Positions 35,601 to 44,397 of a stretch of 51,868 nucleotides of DNA are shown piece by piece. Position 1 is the first letter of the stretch. Each line of letters begins with the position of its first letter. The translations under genes and the position numbers were made by a program. Below the pieces are notes generated by a model. The model ran no database searches. It had not been told where the DNA came from and saw only the letters and a list, made by a program, of their open reading frames with translations. This DNA is from Fidelibacterota bacterium (lineage in GTDB: Bacteria; Fidelibacterota; Marinisomatia; SCGC-AAA003-L08; JACNLC01): the NCBI GenBank assembly GCA_024277615.1, contig JAJRUW010000035.1, forward strand, positions 1 through 51,868. Direction: 5' to 3'.

Positions 35601-36248
35601 CAGTTTTTTACGCGGGTATCCGTAAAATTTACAGGCAGCAGGATTAGCATCCAGTATCACCGGCTCCCCTGAATCTGCTGTTTTGATCAGCAGAATTACG
35701 GCCCGGTTATCCAAAAATAATTTTCTGAAACGCTCTTCGCTTTCGATCAGCTCGGTGAGATGCTTTTCACGACTCGAAATATCGCGGTCAATTCCCCGAA
35801 ATCCCCTAAATTTTCCTTCTTTGTCAATTATCGGAACACCGGAGGTTTCCATATAGACTGTACTGCCGTTTTTATGAAGATTCACATTCACCATACTGGT
35901 TATTGATTTCTTCCCCCGAATGAAGTCGGATAACTCTTTCCTCCTGCGCTTTGCCACGAGGGGGTCCATCAAGTCAAAGGGTGTTTTTCCCAAAATCTCC
36001 TCCGGTGAATACCCCAGAATTGTGAATATGGAAGGACTCGTGTATGTAAACCTCAGGTTCTCATCAATTTCCCAGATCCAGTCAGTGGATTTTTCAATCA
36101 GGGCCTTAAAACGGTCTTCACTGAACTCCAGCTTTTCATCCGTTATTTTTTTATTAAGCCCGATAACTGCCTGCCTCAAAAACAGCTCTATATACTCTGT
36201 GTTTTCCAGATCATTTTTATCTCTGGTTAATATTGCCACATTCCCCAC
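32622..36248 (-). CDS. Giant sensor histidine kinase, second half (PAS-GAF-PAS-HisKA-HATPase)
   Basis: 1208 codons; the first residue is a GTG at 36248. Domains are five PAS (starting near 43, 165, 290, 415 and 545), a GAF near 660-825, one more PAS near 830-950, HisKA with SGIAHEVNNPIMGIINYADL near 985, then HATPase_c with VLLNLLTNSRYAL, DHGTGIPAENMDIIFDPFFTTK and TGLGLSVSYGIIKEHDGS. The kinase core is complete, with phospho-acceptor His present. No transmembrane segment was seen, so it is cytosolic. The first 40 residues (VAILTRDKNDLENTEYIELFLRQA) are the end of a GAF domain whose start lies in the preceding gene in another frame. No good Shine-Dalgarno is visible at the GTG. I therefore regard this as the 3' part of one frameshifted gene beginning at 39781. 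Confidence 0.8.
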   Translation of the reverse strand: MGNVAILTRDKNDLENTEYIELFLRQAVIGLNKKITDEKLEFSEDRFKALIEKSTDWIWEIDENLRFTYTSPSIFTILGYSPEEILGKTPFDLMDPLVAKRRRKELSDFIRGKKSITSMVNVNLHKNGSTVYMETSGVPIIDKEGKFRGFRGIDRDISSREKHLTELIESEERFRKLFLDNRAVILLIKTADSGEPVILDANPAACKFYGYPRKKLVSMKLSKLDMTSGGSTGDLMKVVKSEGSKYFESRHSRADGSIRDVEIYASRVEVNYEPLIFAIIHDITDRKEYFDAVVENEKQFHTLIEHATDALFIADLKGDFILVNRQACESLGYNENELLKMNIRDFSLDARANNTPEKMWPALKEGEPVLVEAEHERKDGTRFQVEVNIGRISYKGQPAVIGFARDITRRLESLKELQDSRERFESVSRLTSDYAFSYRVNGDGTLELEWVTGALKNITGYSQAALKKKGGWAAIIYPPDIGIPAGQLEKLMQGISETVEYRITTKKGELRWMRDSAEPVWNDERTQIIRIFGAVKDVTESKVARLKLETAARRWDTTFNAIEDGIALVTLDGKITQCNQALCDILGKTESEVKAADIPMLVYGSRDMPEDCPIRKMLHSHRRESKIFEKDGRFLEIIVDPELNSNKELTGYIHIMRDVTTLVRNAALNEIAGEISRAANNLPDLVDFYKIVHENVKKVVKTDNFYIARPDEKNERLLFSYLVDESVPVTDSRPLGKGLSEYVINSGKAFMCTYRELEELVQRGEVEHLGSPCKQWMGVPLIVDGKPIGMMAVQDYKNEQAFDEESLSILQFIGSEVARAMAKAVADATILKERNRAQQYLDVASVIFVVLDAAGNISMINRKGAEILGYSINSLVGLNWYEKCVPAEKRAAGLANYLKTVKGESRLEEYNENPIQTKTGALRTIAWHNAFVHNEAGEIVGTIGSGIDITDKQKAEEEKKIMQAQLIQGQKLESIGTLASGIAHEVNNPIMGIINYADLITDETENSSIIELAEGIMEEGHRVAEIVKSLLSFSRIDKQSHSPAYLKDIIHSTLNLILSSLRKDDIELRLDITDKLTKVKCRTQQIQQVLLNLLTNSRYALNQKYKRWDEDKVILIKVESFRKNKEQWQRLIVEDHGTGIPAENMDIIFDPFFTTKGRVDGTGLGLSVSYGIIKEHDGSMRCESVEGEYTRIIIELRADNGWELEKQT

Positions 36249-36307
36249 TGCCCGACCCGCTGCCAGCAGGTCTGCAGTGAGGACCTTATTGATTCTAAGC
36301 TTCCCCG

Positions 36308-36317
36308 CTATTTTTTT
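36308..36317 (-). other. A7 slippery heptamer with adjacent TAG (candidate -1 frameshift site)
   Basis: On the minus strand the frame reads GCA AAA AAA TAG, i.e. A_AAA_AAA in the X_XXY_YYZ phase used by dnaX-type -1 frameshifting. A -1 shift continues into the second-half frame (ATA GCG GGG AAG...) for 21 codons without a stop, joining the 1208-codon frame. A 9-bp hairpin (arms 36282-36274 and 36251-36243) starts 28 bases downstream, longer than typical spacing of 5-9. Confidence 0.6.
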
Positions 36318-39300
36318 GCCAGGGACGCACCGACTCTGCCTGAAGTCAGTTTCTGAATATCAGGTTCAAGTTCACTCAATTTCAGGTGCTCGGTATCCCG
36401 GGTAAATTCATTCTGCCTGGGAAAGGCAATATTCCGGAGTTCATTTTTCAATAAATTGTTCACAAACCTGCCGAATCTTCCAAGACCTGTAACTGCATAA
36501 GGCGCTACAGTTTCTCCGGCGGAATCTATTTGACTGACACAGACAATACAATCAGGTGCCAGGGCAGCAGTTTTTTCTGCAATATATTGGAAAAACGCTT
36601 CCGAAGTCGGCAGATGCAGCATTTCAACGGCATAATCGGCCAATTGTCCCATAATTTTAGTACGGTTTTTCTCTGCGTTTTCCTGAGTGATACGTTCAGT
36701 GATATCAATGGCCGTACCGATAATATACTCTATTTCGCCCTGATCGTTTCTGACCGCTACGGCATTCTCGCTAACGGGTAAGGTGCGTCCGTCCTTACCG
36801 GTCCACATGGCCTGAAGGTCAAATATTCGACCTTGTTTTTCAAGTGTCCTGATGAAATCCGGCCGGTTATATTCGGTGCACTCTGCAAGCGAAATATCAA
36901 GACTCTGAATCTCTTTCAGGTCTCTGTAACCCAGCATTTGAATCAATTCCCGGTTTGCGCTGATAACTTTTCCGGAGACGGTTGTTTTATAAAGTCCGAT
37001 AGCCTGATTCTCGAACAGTGTGCGGTAATTTTCTTCACTGACCTCTAATTCCTGCCTGGACCGTATTTCATCCGAAAGATCCCGGGCAGTACTGACAATG
37101 CCGAAATTCCCATCCGGAAAGGGAATTTTTTCCTCGTGAATTTCCAGTTCGCAGGTCTCGCCATTTTTCTTACGACTGGTAACGCGATGCTTGAGACGTT
37201 CACCTTTCAGAATGCGGGCTATGTTCTGCCCGATCGTCTTTTTATTGCTGGAAACTGAGATTGTACTCACGTGTTTTCCGACCAGCTCTCGTGGTTCGTA
37301 ACCTAACACATCGCAGTACGATTTATTAATGGTTAATATCTTTCCATGGGCATCGAGGATCAAAATCCCGGAAGGACTTAGTTCGAACAGAGTCCTGTAT
37401 TTCCTTTCATTATTGATGAGTTTAAGTCTGTTTTTATACTTTTCTGTGACATCCAGCAGCTGGCCCAGAATTTGTTTTTTCCCGTTATCAGATCTGATGA
37501 GACTTCCGGTAAATTCAACCCTTTTGGTCTCCCCGTCATCATGGGTCACATCCGATTCAAATCTGGCTGGAATGCGTGTGTCAATATCCTCGGCCAGAAG
37601 CTGCCGGGAAATCGTTTGAGCGCTGGTCTGATCGAAAAACCCGGTGAAATTCTGACCCAGCAGCTGGTCTTCGCTTCTGCCGATTATTTCACAGAATTGT
37701 GAATTAACGAACTGCAGGTCGAGTTTCTCATCCGCTATCATAATACCATCATGTGAATTTTCAATAATAGAACGAAATCTTTTCTCGTTTTCAAAGAGTT
37801 TGCGTTTGTACTGTTCTCGTTCTGTTATGTCCACATTAATACATAACACAGAATCGAGATCCCCGGCAGCATTAAAGAGCGGACTGGTGCTCAAAAGCAC
37901 TTTAATTATGCGACCCTTTTTCCCCACCATTTCAACATCCATTGAAATTCTGTCGCCCTGCAGCATTTTTTCGAAATGGTGGTGAAATTGCTCTTTTGAG
38001 GCGCTGGAAAGGTAATCCGTAAACTGCTTCCCGACCATATCCCCGGGTGCATAACCCAGTAAGCTGCCCGTCTGCCGGCTGGCCTGCTCGATTAGTCCCT
38101 TTTTTGAAAGCACCTCCCCGCCAAAAGGCAGTGAGTTAAACAACTGACGGTAGCGTTCTTCTTTGGCGTGAAGCACCTGAATTTGGGCTTTTTGTTCTGA
38201 AATATCCCGGATGATCGCAGTAATATGTTTATTACCAATCGACGTAATGGGAGAAAGGGATATTTCAACCGGAATCGTTGCACCGGATTTTTGTCTGGCA
38301 ATAAATTCCGTCCGGTTCCCGGCTATTTTGATCTTTCCTGCGTCTATCGCCTCAATGAACCCTTTGGCTGCCTTTGGCTGCCTGTCCGAGGGTACCAGCA
38401 GTTCGTGCATATTGGCGCCGATAGCTTCATCCGGTGTCCAGCCAAAGATTTTTTCGGCGGCAGCGTTCCAAACCTTGATAGTTCCCTTTTCGTCGATTGT
38501 AATAATTGCATCATTTGCAGTCTGAATTAAAGTTTGAAATAATGCTTCACTTTCCATCCGGGCTGTCTGGAGCTGCTCCTGCTCGGTGATATCCTGAATT
38601 ATCCCATGGATTCTTGCTGTGGGACCGCCGTATTCTTCATCGACGATACCCAGATTTTTTACTACACGGATCTCTCCATCCGGCCGTCGAATTCGAAAAG
38701 ACAGTTCTATTTTTTTTGCTTTACCACCGAGGATTTCTTTGAAGTACGGTTTAGCCCTGGCCAGATCATCCGGATGCACAGCCTTGAAAAGTGTGTCGGG
38801 AGTCGTCTTGTGAGATTCCGTTTTTAATCCTAAAATATTCCAGATCTCAAGGGACATGTACAGTTCGCCCGTATCGGAGTCCCAATCCCAGTGCCCGATA
38901 TGCGCAAGTTTTTGAGCCTGGAGCAGGTTTCGACGGCTCCGGGCATGTTTGAACAGAGCCTTTTTCCGATCGGTCGTATCCCTTACAATGGCCAGGATAC
39001 TCTGACCCGATGATATCTTGATACTGTTCAGGCTCACTTCCGCATCGAAAAGCGTCCCGTCATACCGCTTATGCTGCCATTCAAAAAATTGAGATTTACC
39101 GGCCAGTACCGCATTGATCTTTTCCAATGCTTTTTCCCTGGAATCTCTCCCGTCGGGCTGATAGGGCGGTGAAAATTCATAGGGCGGATGTCCGATAATC
39201 TGCTCTTTTGTGCAGCCGAACATCTCAAAGGTTTTTTCATTACAGTTTACAAAGATATCATCTTTCATGATAAAAATAGCATCACCTGCAGATTCAAACA

Positions 39301-39781
39301 GCGTCCGGTATTGCTCTTCTCTTTTGTGGAGTTCCCGGGTTCTCTCTTTGACCAGGTTTTCGAGATTATAACTGTACTCCAGGTTCTCTTTTGACAAACG
39401 CTCAATTTCATCTTTAAAGCCTTTGAGTTCAATGGCTTTTTCCACAACTCTGCGGATATCTTTTTTATTGATTGGTTTTATGAGGAAGTCCGTCGCACCG
39501 AGACGAACGATTTCGGCAACTGCATCCGCTGTTGGCTCGCCGGTGATCATGATGACCTGCACTGTGGGGTATGCCTTACGAACTTTTCTCAACAGGTCCA
39601 GGCCACTCCACCGCGGCAGAATGATGTCCGAGAGGACTACGTCAATATCATTTTGCCGGATGATGTCCCAGGCTTCTTCCGCGGTTTCAGCAGTCAGAAC
39701 TTCGCGCTCTTCCTGCGAGAGGAAAGCCTGCATTGTTCTTCTTAGACTTTTTTCATCATCTACAACGAGTACTTTTGCCAT
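36308..39781 (-). CDS. Giant sensor protein, first half (REC-7xPAS-partial GAF)
   Basis: About 1157 residues from the ATG at 39781, chosen over the TTG one codon upstream because AGGA sits 7 bases before it. A receiver domain occupies 1-120, with DD at 8-9 and phospho-acceptor Asp52 ([11 protein letters not shown]) and Lys in [11 protein letters not shown] coiled-coil linker leads to seven PAS domains (starting near 155, 290, 405, 535, 660, 785 and 910). A GAF domain begins near 1045 ([23 protein letters not shown]) but the frame stops at TAG (36308-36310) before its last strands. A receiver at the N-terminus followed by kinase domains in one chain fits a phosphorelay partner of the upstream HK and HD-GYP genes. 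Confidence 0.85.
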   Translation of the reverse strand: MAKVLVVDDEKSLRRTMQAFLSQEEREVLTAETAEEAWDIIRQNDIDVVLSDIILPRWSGLDLLRKVRKAYPTVQVIMITGEPTADAVAEIVRLGATDFLIKPINKKDIRRVVEKAIELKGFKDEIERLSKENLEYSYNLENLVKERTRELHKREEQYRTLFESAGDAIFIMKDDIFVNCNEKTFEMFGCTKEQIIGHPPYEFSPPYQPDGRDSREKALEKINAVLAGKSQFFEWQHKRYDGTLFDAEVSLNSIKISSGQSILAIVRDTTDRKKALFKHARSRRNLLQAQKLAHIGHWDWDSDTGELYMSLEIWNILGLKTESHKTTPDTLFKAVHPDDLARAKPYFKEILGGKAKKIELSFRIRRPDGEIRVVKNLGIVDEEYGGPTARIHGIIQDITEQEQLQTARMESEALFQTLIQTANDAIITIDEKGTIKVWNAAAEKIFGWTPDEAIGANMHELLVPSDRQPKAAKGFIEAIDAGKIKIAGNRTEFIARQKSGATIPVEISLSPITSIGNKHITAIIRDISEQKAQIQVLHAKEERYRQLFNSLPFGGEVLSKKGLIEQASRQTGSLLGYAPGDMVGKQFTDYLSSASKEQFHHHFEKMLQGDRISMDVEMVGKKGRIIKVLLSTSPLFNAAGDLDSVLCINVDITEREQYKRKLFENEKRFRSIIENSHDGIMIADEKLDLQFVNSQFCEIIGRSEDQLLGQNFTGFFDQTSAQTISRQLLAEDIDTRIPARFESDVTHDDGETKRVEFTGSLIRSDNGKKQILGQLLDVTEKYKNRLKLINNERKYRTLFELSPSGILILDAHGKILTINKSYCDVLGYEPRELVGKHVSTISVSSNKKTIGQNIARILKGERLKHRVTSRKKNGETCELEIHEEKIPFPDGNFGIVSTARDLSDEIRSRQELEVSEENYRTLFENQAIGLYKTTVSGKVISANRELIQMLGYRDLKEIQSLDISLAECTEYNRPDFIRTLEKQGRIFDLQAMWTGKDGRTLPVSENAVAVRNDQGEIEYIIGTAIDITERITQENAEKNRTKIMGQLADYAVEMLHLPTSEAFFQYIAEKTAALAPDCIVCVSQIDSAGETVAPYAVTGLGRFGRFVNNLLKNELRNIAFPRQNEFTRDTEHLKLSELEPDIQKLTSGRVGASLAKK

Positions 39782-39882
39782 CAATTCGTCCTAATACTTA
39801 ATAGTCAAACCTTTGCGGTTTTATATAAAGAGAAGCCGGTATCATCGGATAACCTGAACACACATTTGATAAAAAAAATAGT

Positions 39883-41277
39883 TTAATTCTGATTGGAAGT
39901 AATCAGGTCCATTGTAAACCCTTTTTCATTGAACAGGGTAAGGCAGGCCTTGACAACCTCCGGGTCATATAATTTTTTTTGGCCCTTACGGATTTCCTTC
40001 AGGGCTTTTTCAATCCCCAGAGCAGTGCGGTAGGGACGATGGGAGCTCATGGCCTCTACCACATCGGCCACTGCCAGAATCCTGGCCTCGAGTAGAATCT
40101 GGTCTCCCTGCAGACCGTTTGGATACCCGCTGCCGTTCAATCGCTCGTGATGTTGATAGACGATATCTGCCACAGGCCATGGGAATTCAACTCCTTTCAA
40201 AATTTCATATCCAACTTCGGAATGCGTCTGGATAATGCCGAATTCCAGTTTGCTCAGACGCCCCGGTTTGCTTAAAATTTCTGCGGGAATCGACATTTTG
40301 CCGATATCGTGCAGCACGCCGCTGACTCTGATTCCTTCAATTTGATCTTCTGACAAGCCCATTTCCCTGGCGATGGCAGTCCCGAGTCTGGAAACTCTTT
40401 CCTGATGCCCGGCCGTATAGGGGTCCCGCTTCTCGGCGACGGTTGCCAGAACGCTCACCGTACCTTCAAGAGATTTTTTTAAGCGGATAAATCCCAGCTG
40501 CAGTTCTTCTTCAGCTTTTTTTCTTTCAGTAATATCTCTGATGATGACGATTCCGTTCCACTGACCCTTGAAGTGAACTTTTGAGATGGTTAGTTCACAG
40601 GGGAACTCCCCGCCGTCGGGTCTGTTGCCGCGCATCTCTACAATATCCTCCAAAAAGACCGCATTCTCGCCACTTAAAAAACCCTTCAGATCCGCAAAAA
40701 AATCGCCCTGGTAAGCAACTGACTTCAGAAGTGCGGATAACTCCATGCCCAGCGCATCCTTTTCCTGGATGCCAAACAGTTTTTCCGCTGAGCTGTTCCA
40801 ATAGGAGATCTCGCCGGCAGTAGTAATGAGAATAATCCCGTCGTGAGCGGAACTGGTGATGCGCCGAAACATGGTTTCACTGTCGTTCAGTTTTTGCTCC
40901 AACTCTTTTTTCTCGTAAGCTTTTAAAATAGACAGATGCAGAATCTCATGGGAAATGGGTTTGCGGATAAAATTTGTGGCTCCCAGACGCAGGGCTTCAA
41001 TAGCATTATCCAGGTCACCGTGACCAGTAATAATGATCGTTGCAACATCAGGCTGCAGTTTCTGGACGCGGCGCAGCAGATCAATGCCGTCAATTCCGGG
41101 CATGCGGATATCCGTTACGAGGATATCAATCTCATGCTCTTGGAGAAATGCCAGGGCTTCCTCTCCGGAATTTACCGAGGAAATTTGGTACTCTTTTGAC
41201 AGATGCACCAATCCGCGAATCAGCAGATCACATAATTCGGCTTCATCATCAACAATCAGTATTCGGACTGCACTCAT
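39883..41277 (-). CDS. Response regulator with PAS and HD-GYP c-di-GMP phosphodiesterase domain
   Basis: About 464 residues from ATG 41277, preferred to the one five codons upstream because GGAG lies 5 bases before it. A receiver domain (1-115) has phospho-Asp56 (ILVTDIRMPG) and the Lys of FIRKPIS. A PAS domain follows near 130-245. A helical linker leads to the HD-GYP domain (275-464) with AGHQERV, VLHDIGKMSIP (HD), HHERLNGSGYP (metal ligands and GYP) and ARILAVADVVEAM. HD-GYP proteins hydrolyse cyclic di-GMP to GMP. The gene sits between the soluble histidine kinase and the giant sensor, so phosphorylation probably sets its PDE activity. No c-di-GMP synthase (GGDEF) is in the window. Confidence 0.92.
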   Translation of the reverse strand: MSAVRILIVDDEAELCDLLIRGLVHLSKEYQISSVNSGEEALAFLQEHEIDILVTDIRMPGIDGIDLLRRVQKLQPDVATIIITGHGDLDNAIEALRLGATNFIRKPISHEILHLSILKAYEKKELEQKLNDSETMFRRITSSAHDGIILITTAGEISYWNSSAEKLFGIQEKDALGMELSALLKSVAYQGDFFADLKGFLSGENAVFLEDIVEMRGNRPDGGEFPCELTISKVHFKGQWNGIVIIRDITERKKAEEELQLGFIRLKKSLEGTVSVLATVAEKRDPYTAGHQERVSRLGTAIAREMGLSEDQIEGIRVSGVLHDIGKMSIPAEILSKPGRLSKLEFGIIQTHSEVGYEILKGVEFPWPVADIVYQHHERLNGSGYPNGLQGDQILLEARILAVADVVEAMSSHRPYRTALGIEKALKEIRKGQKKLYDPEVVKACLTLFNEKGFTMDLITSNQN

Positions 41278-41346
41278 GGATTCTCCGATCATTCAGACTC
41301 AATGGTAGTAAATTTTTGTTTCAAGGAAATCTGCTCCGCTGCCCGC

Positions 41347-42168
41347 TCAATCAACCGGTATCAGTACACGCATGGTTGTGCCCGCTTCGACAGATGATGT
41401 GATCTCCAGTTTCCCGTTCATCTCTTTAATAATGCTGTGCACAATGGACAAACCCAGGCCGGTCCCTTCTCCTTTTGCCTTGGTCGTATAAAAAGGATCA
41501 AGGCATCGCTTCTTTTCTTCAGGGGTCATGCCCGTTCCGTTATCCGTCACTTCAATCACAACGGATTTCTGTTTGTCGTCGAGCATAACTCTGATCGACA
41601 CATTTTTGTCTCCGGATTTTCCCTCAGGAATCTTTTTTTCCACCGCATGTCTGGCATTCGAGATGAAGTTAATGATCATCTGCTCAACATTCTGCGCATT
41701 GGCTCTGACTTTAGGCAGATTCTCTTCAATGGAAACTGTCAGCTTGATTTTGTGCATGCGGAATTGTTCCCTAAAATAGATCAGTGCCCGGTCCACCGGT
41801 TCAGTAATATCGATATGTTCCACAAAGCCGCTGTCTTTTCTGGAAAACCCCCGCATCTGCTCGATAAGCAAAACCGCTTTATCAACTTTTAATAATATTT
41901 CACTGAGTTCTTCAATCAGCTCCTCAGCGGAGATACCTTCCTCTCTGGAACGCATCCGCAGCAACTCTGTTCTGGCGCGTATGATAGCAAGCGGCTGGTT
42001 GATCTCATGGGCAATTCCGGCAGACATCTCTCCCAGTGATGCAAGCCTGCTGGAGTGCATCAACTGCTGAGCTAACCTTTTATTTTCGGCTTTAAGCCGG
42101 CTGATTTCTGCCCGAATTTTTGCAGATTCCTGCAAATTCTCATCTTCGTTAGATTTTTTATCTTTCAT
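41347..42168 (-). CDS. Soluble histidine kinase (HisKA-HATPase, no sensor domain)
   Basis: A 273-residue kinase made almost only of a leading coiled coil (1-40) and the core. The H-box is LGEMSAGIAHEINQPLAIIRAR with His54. The HATPase_c domain has NFISNARHAV (N box), VTDNGTGMTPEEKKRCLDPFYTTK (G1/F boxes) and GTGLGLSIVHSIIKEMNGKL (G2). There is no transmembrane helix and no PAS or GAF. It must therefore take its signal through a partner or the coiled coil. It is first in a three-gene minus-strand set: HK, REC-PAS-HD-GYP (54 bases on), and the giant sensor, which suggests a phosphorelay. The promoter lies in the 42.2-42.6 kb divergent region. Confidence 0.93.
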   Translation of the reverse strand: MKDKKSNEDENLQESAKIRAEISRLKAENKRLAQQLMHSSRLASLGEMSAGIAHEINQPLAIIRARTELLRMRSREEGISAEELIEELSEILLKVDKAVLLIEQMRGFSRKDSGFVEHIDITEPVDRALIYFREQFRMHKIKLTVSIEENLPKVRANAQNVEQMIINFISNARHAVEKKIPEGKSGDKNVSIRVMLDDKQKSVVIEVTDNGTGMTPEEKKRCLDPFYTTKAKGEGTGLGLSIVHSIIKEMNGKLEITSSVEAGTTMRVLIPVD

Positions 42169-42645
42169 AGGAAATCCCGTATTTTATCTGACCCCCGCTG
42201 ATTAACTGTAATTTTATTCTTTGTATCCGGTCAGTTGTCACGGCTCCGAATTTATTATTTTGTTCCCATTTAAAGCCTTCGAATTTACCCCATTGTCAAC
42301 TTTTTTTCAAATTTATTAAGGGACTTATCAATATTTAAATTGAGCAGGACCTGTGGACTTATCGGCCTTTGGGTTTAATCAGTGAGTATTAAGTAAAATA
42401 AGATGTTACTTTAAAAATGACTTGTATGGCTCCCGGAGCAGACTTCAAAACCGGGATTCAGGGCAAACCCGGTGCAAATCTCTGCTGCCGGGGTTACAGT
42501 GCTAAAGTCTGATTGAAGCGGACAATTTAGGGGCAATCTTTCCGGGGCTTAATTATCCCGTTCTTTCGTGTTGTGTAATGTCATTAATATTCCCTTGGTT
42601 CTAAACGGTACAGATAACCTATTATTTAACAAAACGGGATGAATT
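42169..42645. other. 477-base divergent intergenic region with a structured leader
   Basis: The left 250 bases are AT-rich and hold no gene; a promoter for the kinase on the minus strand presumably lies here, but no sharp -35/-10 pair could be picked. The right half holds the structured element described separately, then CGGG...CCCG followed by TTCTTT at 42543-42566, a weak terminator-like hairpin of 4 bp. The M61 gene begins at 42646 with GGGATG 5-6 bases upstream. Confidence 0.4.
42435..42570 (+). ncRNA. Structured leader, possible riboswitch (class uncertain, c-di-GMP-I-like motifs)
   Basis: Plus-strand leader of the M61 operon. Seen directly: an inner hairpin ACCGGG (42450-42455) with CCCGGT (42468-42473), and GGAGCAGA (42435-42442) against TCTGCTGCC (42481-42489) with one bulge. 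Two mutually exclusive alternatives also exist: CAGACTT (42439-42445) with AAGTCTG (42505-42511), and CTTCAA (42443-42448) with TTGAAG (42513-42518). Motifs CAGGGCAAACC, TGCAAATC and CGGGGTTAC occur in order, matching the short conserved segments of c-di-GMP-I (GEMM) riboswitches. The two variable hairpins normally between those segments are absent. Segments GGTGCAAATC and CTGCC also recall cobalamin riboswitches. Assignment is tentative. Confidence 0.4.
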
Positions 42646-44397
42646 ATGGGAAAAAGCGATATTCATTATACAGTTATTATCGCGGAGCCTCACAAGCATA
42701 TAGTCAAGATTGAAATGACCGTCGATGCTGTGAAGACAAAATATTTGGACTTCGCACTCCCGGCCTGGACACCGGGATCTTATAAGATCCGCGATTATGC
42801 CCGACACGTTATCAGTTTGACCGCAGCAGCCGGGAATGATCAGTTGACTGTAGAGAAAACCGATAAACACACCTGGCGGGTGATAACCGGGAATTACGAC
42901 AGAGTTGTCCTTACCTATCAGGTTTATGCTTTTGAACTGACCGTGCGGACCAGCTATCTCGATGCCGATCATGCCATGCTCAACGGCGCCGGTCTGTTTC
43001 TGTATCTAGTCGGACACAAAAACCGGCCCCACTCAGTCACTATTGTTAAACCTGAGCGCTGGCAGAATATCTCCACAGGCCTTGAAAAAATTCCGCTTCA
43101 AAAAAATACTTTTCGGGCCGAAAATTATGATCGTCTCATCGATTCCCCCATTGCAGTGGGAAATCAGCAGCTCTATAACTTCAAAGTGTCCGGAATCCCC
43201 CATGAGTTTGTGATTTTCGGGACGGGGAATTATGAGATTAACAAGCTGATTGAGGATACCGTAAAAATCCTTACTGCAGCTCATGACCTTTTCGGTTCGG
43301 TACCGTACAAACGCTACATCTTTTTCCTGCATCTGCTCCCTGAAGGGTTTGGCGGATTGGAGCATCACAATTCCTGCCACATGATGTTCGGACAATTCAA
43401 GTTCAGGGAACGCAAGGACTATATCCGCTTCCTGGGCCTCGTTTCGCATGAGTTCTTTCATACTTACAATGTCAAGCGTATCAGACCACGGGGACTGGGA
43501 CCTTTCAACTATAACGAAGAATTCTATTCGAAGCTGCACTGGATCACCGAGGGTATTACCAGTTACTTTGATAACCAACTGCTGCTCAGGTCACAGGTTA
43601 TTTCAATAAGTGAATATCTCGATCTCATCGCAGAGGATATCCGGAAGTATTATAACACACCCGGCAGACGCATTCAGACAACTGAAGAGGCTTCTTTCGA
43701 TCAGTGGATAAAGCTTTACCAACCGGACGAAAACACACAGAATATCGTGATCTCTTATTATTTGTCCGGCAGTCTTATCGCCCTTGGTCTGGATCTGGAG
43801 ATCCGCCGCCTTTCCGGCAATAAAAAATCGCTCGATGATGTGTACCGAACACTTTGGAAGGAATATCAGCATGACGGCCGGGGTTTCACGGAAAAACATT
43901 TTAAAAGCCTTTGCGAAAAAACCGCCGGGAGCGGCCTGGAGCATATCTGGAGTTATTTAAACACTACTGATGAGATCAATTTTACAAAACTCCTTAAACC
44001 GTTTGGGCTCTGCCTGGAAAAAACATATAAAAAGGAAAGCGATCAGACGCAGGCCTGGTTTGGAATGGAGATCGATGATAAGCTCAGTATTACGCGTTTG
44101 TATTCAGGGGCTCCGGCCTGGGAGTATGGCTTGAATAGCGGAGATGAACTGCTGGCCGTTAATGATCTGAGGCTGACCAGTAAAAATAAAGACCGGCTGC
44201 TCTCTGAACTGAACCTGAAACGTAAAGCAGTATTTCTTATCTCACGCCGGGGCAGTGTCCGTAAATTATCCGTAAAACCACGACGACGACCCCCGGATCG
44301 GTACCATCTGAAAACAATCGAAAACCCCGACATATCCCGAAAAGCCAGTTACCGCAGCTGGCTCGGGGCAGAACCGCCTGATGCAATCCATGGCTAA
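42646..44397 (+). CDS. M61-type (glycyl aminopeptidase-like) metallopeptidase with PDZ domain
   Basis: A 583-residue protein without a clear signal peptide. It starts with a beta-rich N-terminal domain (about 1-200). GGLEHHNSCHM near 236-246 precedes the gluzincin HEFFH at 268-272, and WITEGITSY has Glu302 as third zinc ligand, with the NVKRIRP stretch between. From about 475 to 560 there is a PDZ domain (WFGMEIDDKLSITRLYSGAPAW, then LNSGDELLAVNDLRL). This is the standard M61 layout with C-terminal PDZ, previously tied to glycine/alanine N-terminal cleavage in one studied member. Peptide-binding PDZ probably helps substrate selection. It is first in a plus-strand operon and overlaps the next gene by 17 bases. 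Confidence 0.9.
   Translation: MGKSDIHYTVIIAEPHKHIVKIEMTVDAVKTKYLDFALPAWTPGSYKIRDYARHVISLTAAAGNDQLTVEKTDKHTWRVITGNYDRVVLTYQVYAFELTVRTSYLDADHAMLNGAGLFLYLVGHKNRPHSVTIVKPERWQNISTGLEKIPLQKNTFRAENYDRLIDSPIAVGNQQLYNFKVSGIPHEFVIFGTGNYEINKLIEDTVKILTAAHDLFGSVPYKRYIFFLHLLPEGFGGLEHHNSCHMMFGQFKFRERKDYIRFLGLVSHEFFHTYNVKRIRPRGLGPFNYNEEFYSKLHWITEGITSYFDNQLLLRSQVISISEYLDLIAEDIRKYYNTPGRRIQTTEEASFDQWIKLYQPDENTQNIVISYYLSGSLIALGLDLEIRRLSGNKKSLDDVYRTLWKEYQHDGRGFTEKHFKSLCEKTAGSGLEHIWSYLNTTDEINFTKLLKPFGLCLEKTYKKESDQTQAWFGMEIDDKLSITRLYSGAPAWEYGLNSGDELLAVNDLRLTSKNKDRLLSELNLKRKAVFLISRRGSVRKLSVKPRRRPPDRYHLKTIENPDISRKASYRSWLGAEPPDAIHG

Noticed and set aside
42425-42500. Selenocysteine tRNA, suggested by the anticodon-like CTTCAAA loop
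   Set aside because: The stems do not fold: GCAGA flanking CTTCAAA pairs only with a distant TCTGC, and no 8-bp acceptor/5-bp T stem is possible.
42435-42540. Canonical cobalamin riboswitch
   Set aside because: GGTGCAAATC and CTGCC fit in spacing, but the hairpin around TGCAAAT does not pair and the downstream B12-box match is weak, so not called as such.
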